The position numbers and the translations under genes were made by a program. Below the pieces are notes generated by a model. It was not told the origin of the DNA, did no database searches, and saw only the letters and a list, made by a program, of their open reading frames with translations. From Oceanospirillales bacterium (lineage in GTDB: Bacteria; Pseudomonadota; Gammaproteobacteria; Pseudomonadales; Endozoicomonadaceae): 64,000 nucleotides of DNA. The stretch is taken from positions 62,001 to 126,000 of the forward strand of contig SIHQ01000007.1 of NCBI GenBank assembly GCA_004762125.1. The letters are read 5' to 3'. Of the stretch, positions 63,752 through 64,000 are shown piece after piece; the first letter of the stretch is position 1; the number at the start of each line of letters is the position of its first letter.

Positions 63752-64000
63752 ATGAAAGTTTTTGAAAAGCAGGTTTGGTTTGTCACCGGTTCTCAGGATC
63801 TGTACGGCCCTAAGGTTCTCGAAGCAGTCGCTGAACACTCTGAAGAAATGGTTCAAGGCTTTAACGCAACAGCCGCTATTTCTGCTCCTTTTACTAACAA
63901 GGGAACTGTAAAAAGCGCTCGTGAAATTGCTCAGGTTTGCCGTGAAGCGAACAACGATGACAACTGTGTAGGTCTGATCCTTTGGATGCACACGTTCTCT
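63752..64000 (+). CDS. araA: L-Arabinose isomerase, N-terminal part cut by window edge
   Basis: 83 codons visible: [20 protein letters not shown] and then [16 protein letters not shown] and the beginning of the fold ([11 protein letters not shown]). AraA interconverts L-arabinose and L-ribulose, the first step before AraB and AraD, which here precede it. Rest of the roughly 500 aa protein lies beyond the right edge. GGA-containing leader upstream. Confidence 0.95.
   Translation, partial: MKVFEKQVWFVTGSQDLYGPKVLEAVAEHSEEMVQGFNATAAISAPFTNKGTVKSAREIAQVCREANNDDNCVGLILWMHTFS

Overview
The window looks like chromosomal DNA of a marine, probably host-associated gammaproteobacterium. I favour an Endozoicomonas-like member of the Oceanospirillales, but this is an inference and not proven. 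The supporting signs are Pseudomonas-type gene order at three loci (gamma carbonic anhydrase-prlC-yheV; coxB-coxA-cox11-coxC-SURF1-ctaA-ctaB-sco; polA-engB-cytochrome c4-dsbA-EEP), moderate GC, and eukaryote-facing accessory genes such as a secreted OTU-type cysteine protease.

Layout. 1-2 kb: speA (cut by the left edge) and speE, overlapping and coupled, for polyamine synthesis. 2.9-6.4 kb: an MHS-type MFS transporter and two exported proteins, one with an OTU protease domain. 6.5-12.1 kb: a complete oppABCDF oligopeptide importer on the minus strand. 12.7-19 kb: marC, a small ORF, a gamma carbonic anhydrase divergent from prlC, a Wzz-type chain-length regulator, a YheV-like zinc-ribbon protein and an unknown protein. 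20-28.9 kb: a full caa3-type cytochrome oxidase operon with assembly and heme A genes. 28.9-32.5 kb: a GDSL esterase, zur-znuC-znuB behind a strong Zur operator, and a DUF2782 lipoprotein. 32.7-42 kb: polA, two unknown proteins, a tandem array of three small RNAs, engB, cytochrome c4, dsbA and an EEP-family hydrolase. 42-49 kb: a divergent catabolic island (M20 amidohydrolase, BCCT transporter, M24 hydrolase; YheO/DauR-like regulator, RidA, diaminopropionate ammonia-lyase). 49-58.5 kb: a membrane-anchored di-heme peroxidase-like protein, a NadD-like protein, nudF, a lipoprotein, peptide deformylase, a DUF748 protein, a deletion scar joining LysR and MFS remnants, and an AraC-type regulator. 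58.6-64 kb: an L-arabinose module (GH51 arabinofuranosidase, araB, araD and araA, the last cut by the right edge).

Most notable observation. Between polA and engB lie three consecutive about 130-140 nt transcription units (about 37.8-38.45 kb). Each has its own sigma-E-type promoter (GGAACTT/A, exactly 16 nt, TCTTA). Each has a conserved CTCCTTGTGTG single-stranded segment, hairpins with C-rich loops, and a strong intrinsic terminator whose loop is C/TCCCCC. Stem sequences differ between copies while loops are kept, which is compensatory evidence for structured RNA. The locus is syntenic with Spot 42 (spf) of Escherichia coli and with the AlgU-dependent ErsA RNA of Pseudomonas. I read it as a triplicated ErsA-like family of envelope-stress sRNAs whose loops mimic anti-Shine-Dalgarno sequence.

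Secondary points of interest are the dpaL/M24/M20/BCCT island, which may degrade a compatible-solute-like or N-acylated diamino acid; the secreted OTU protease; the nested palindromes between araD and araA; and the LysR/MFS deletion scar.
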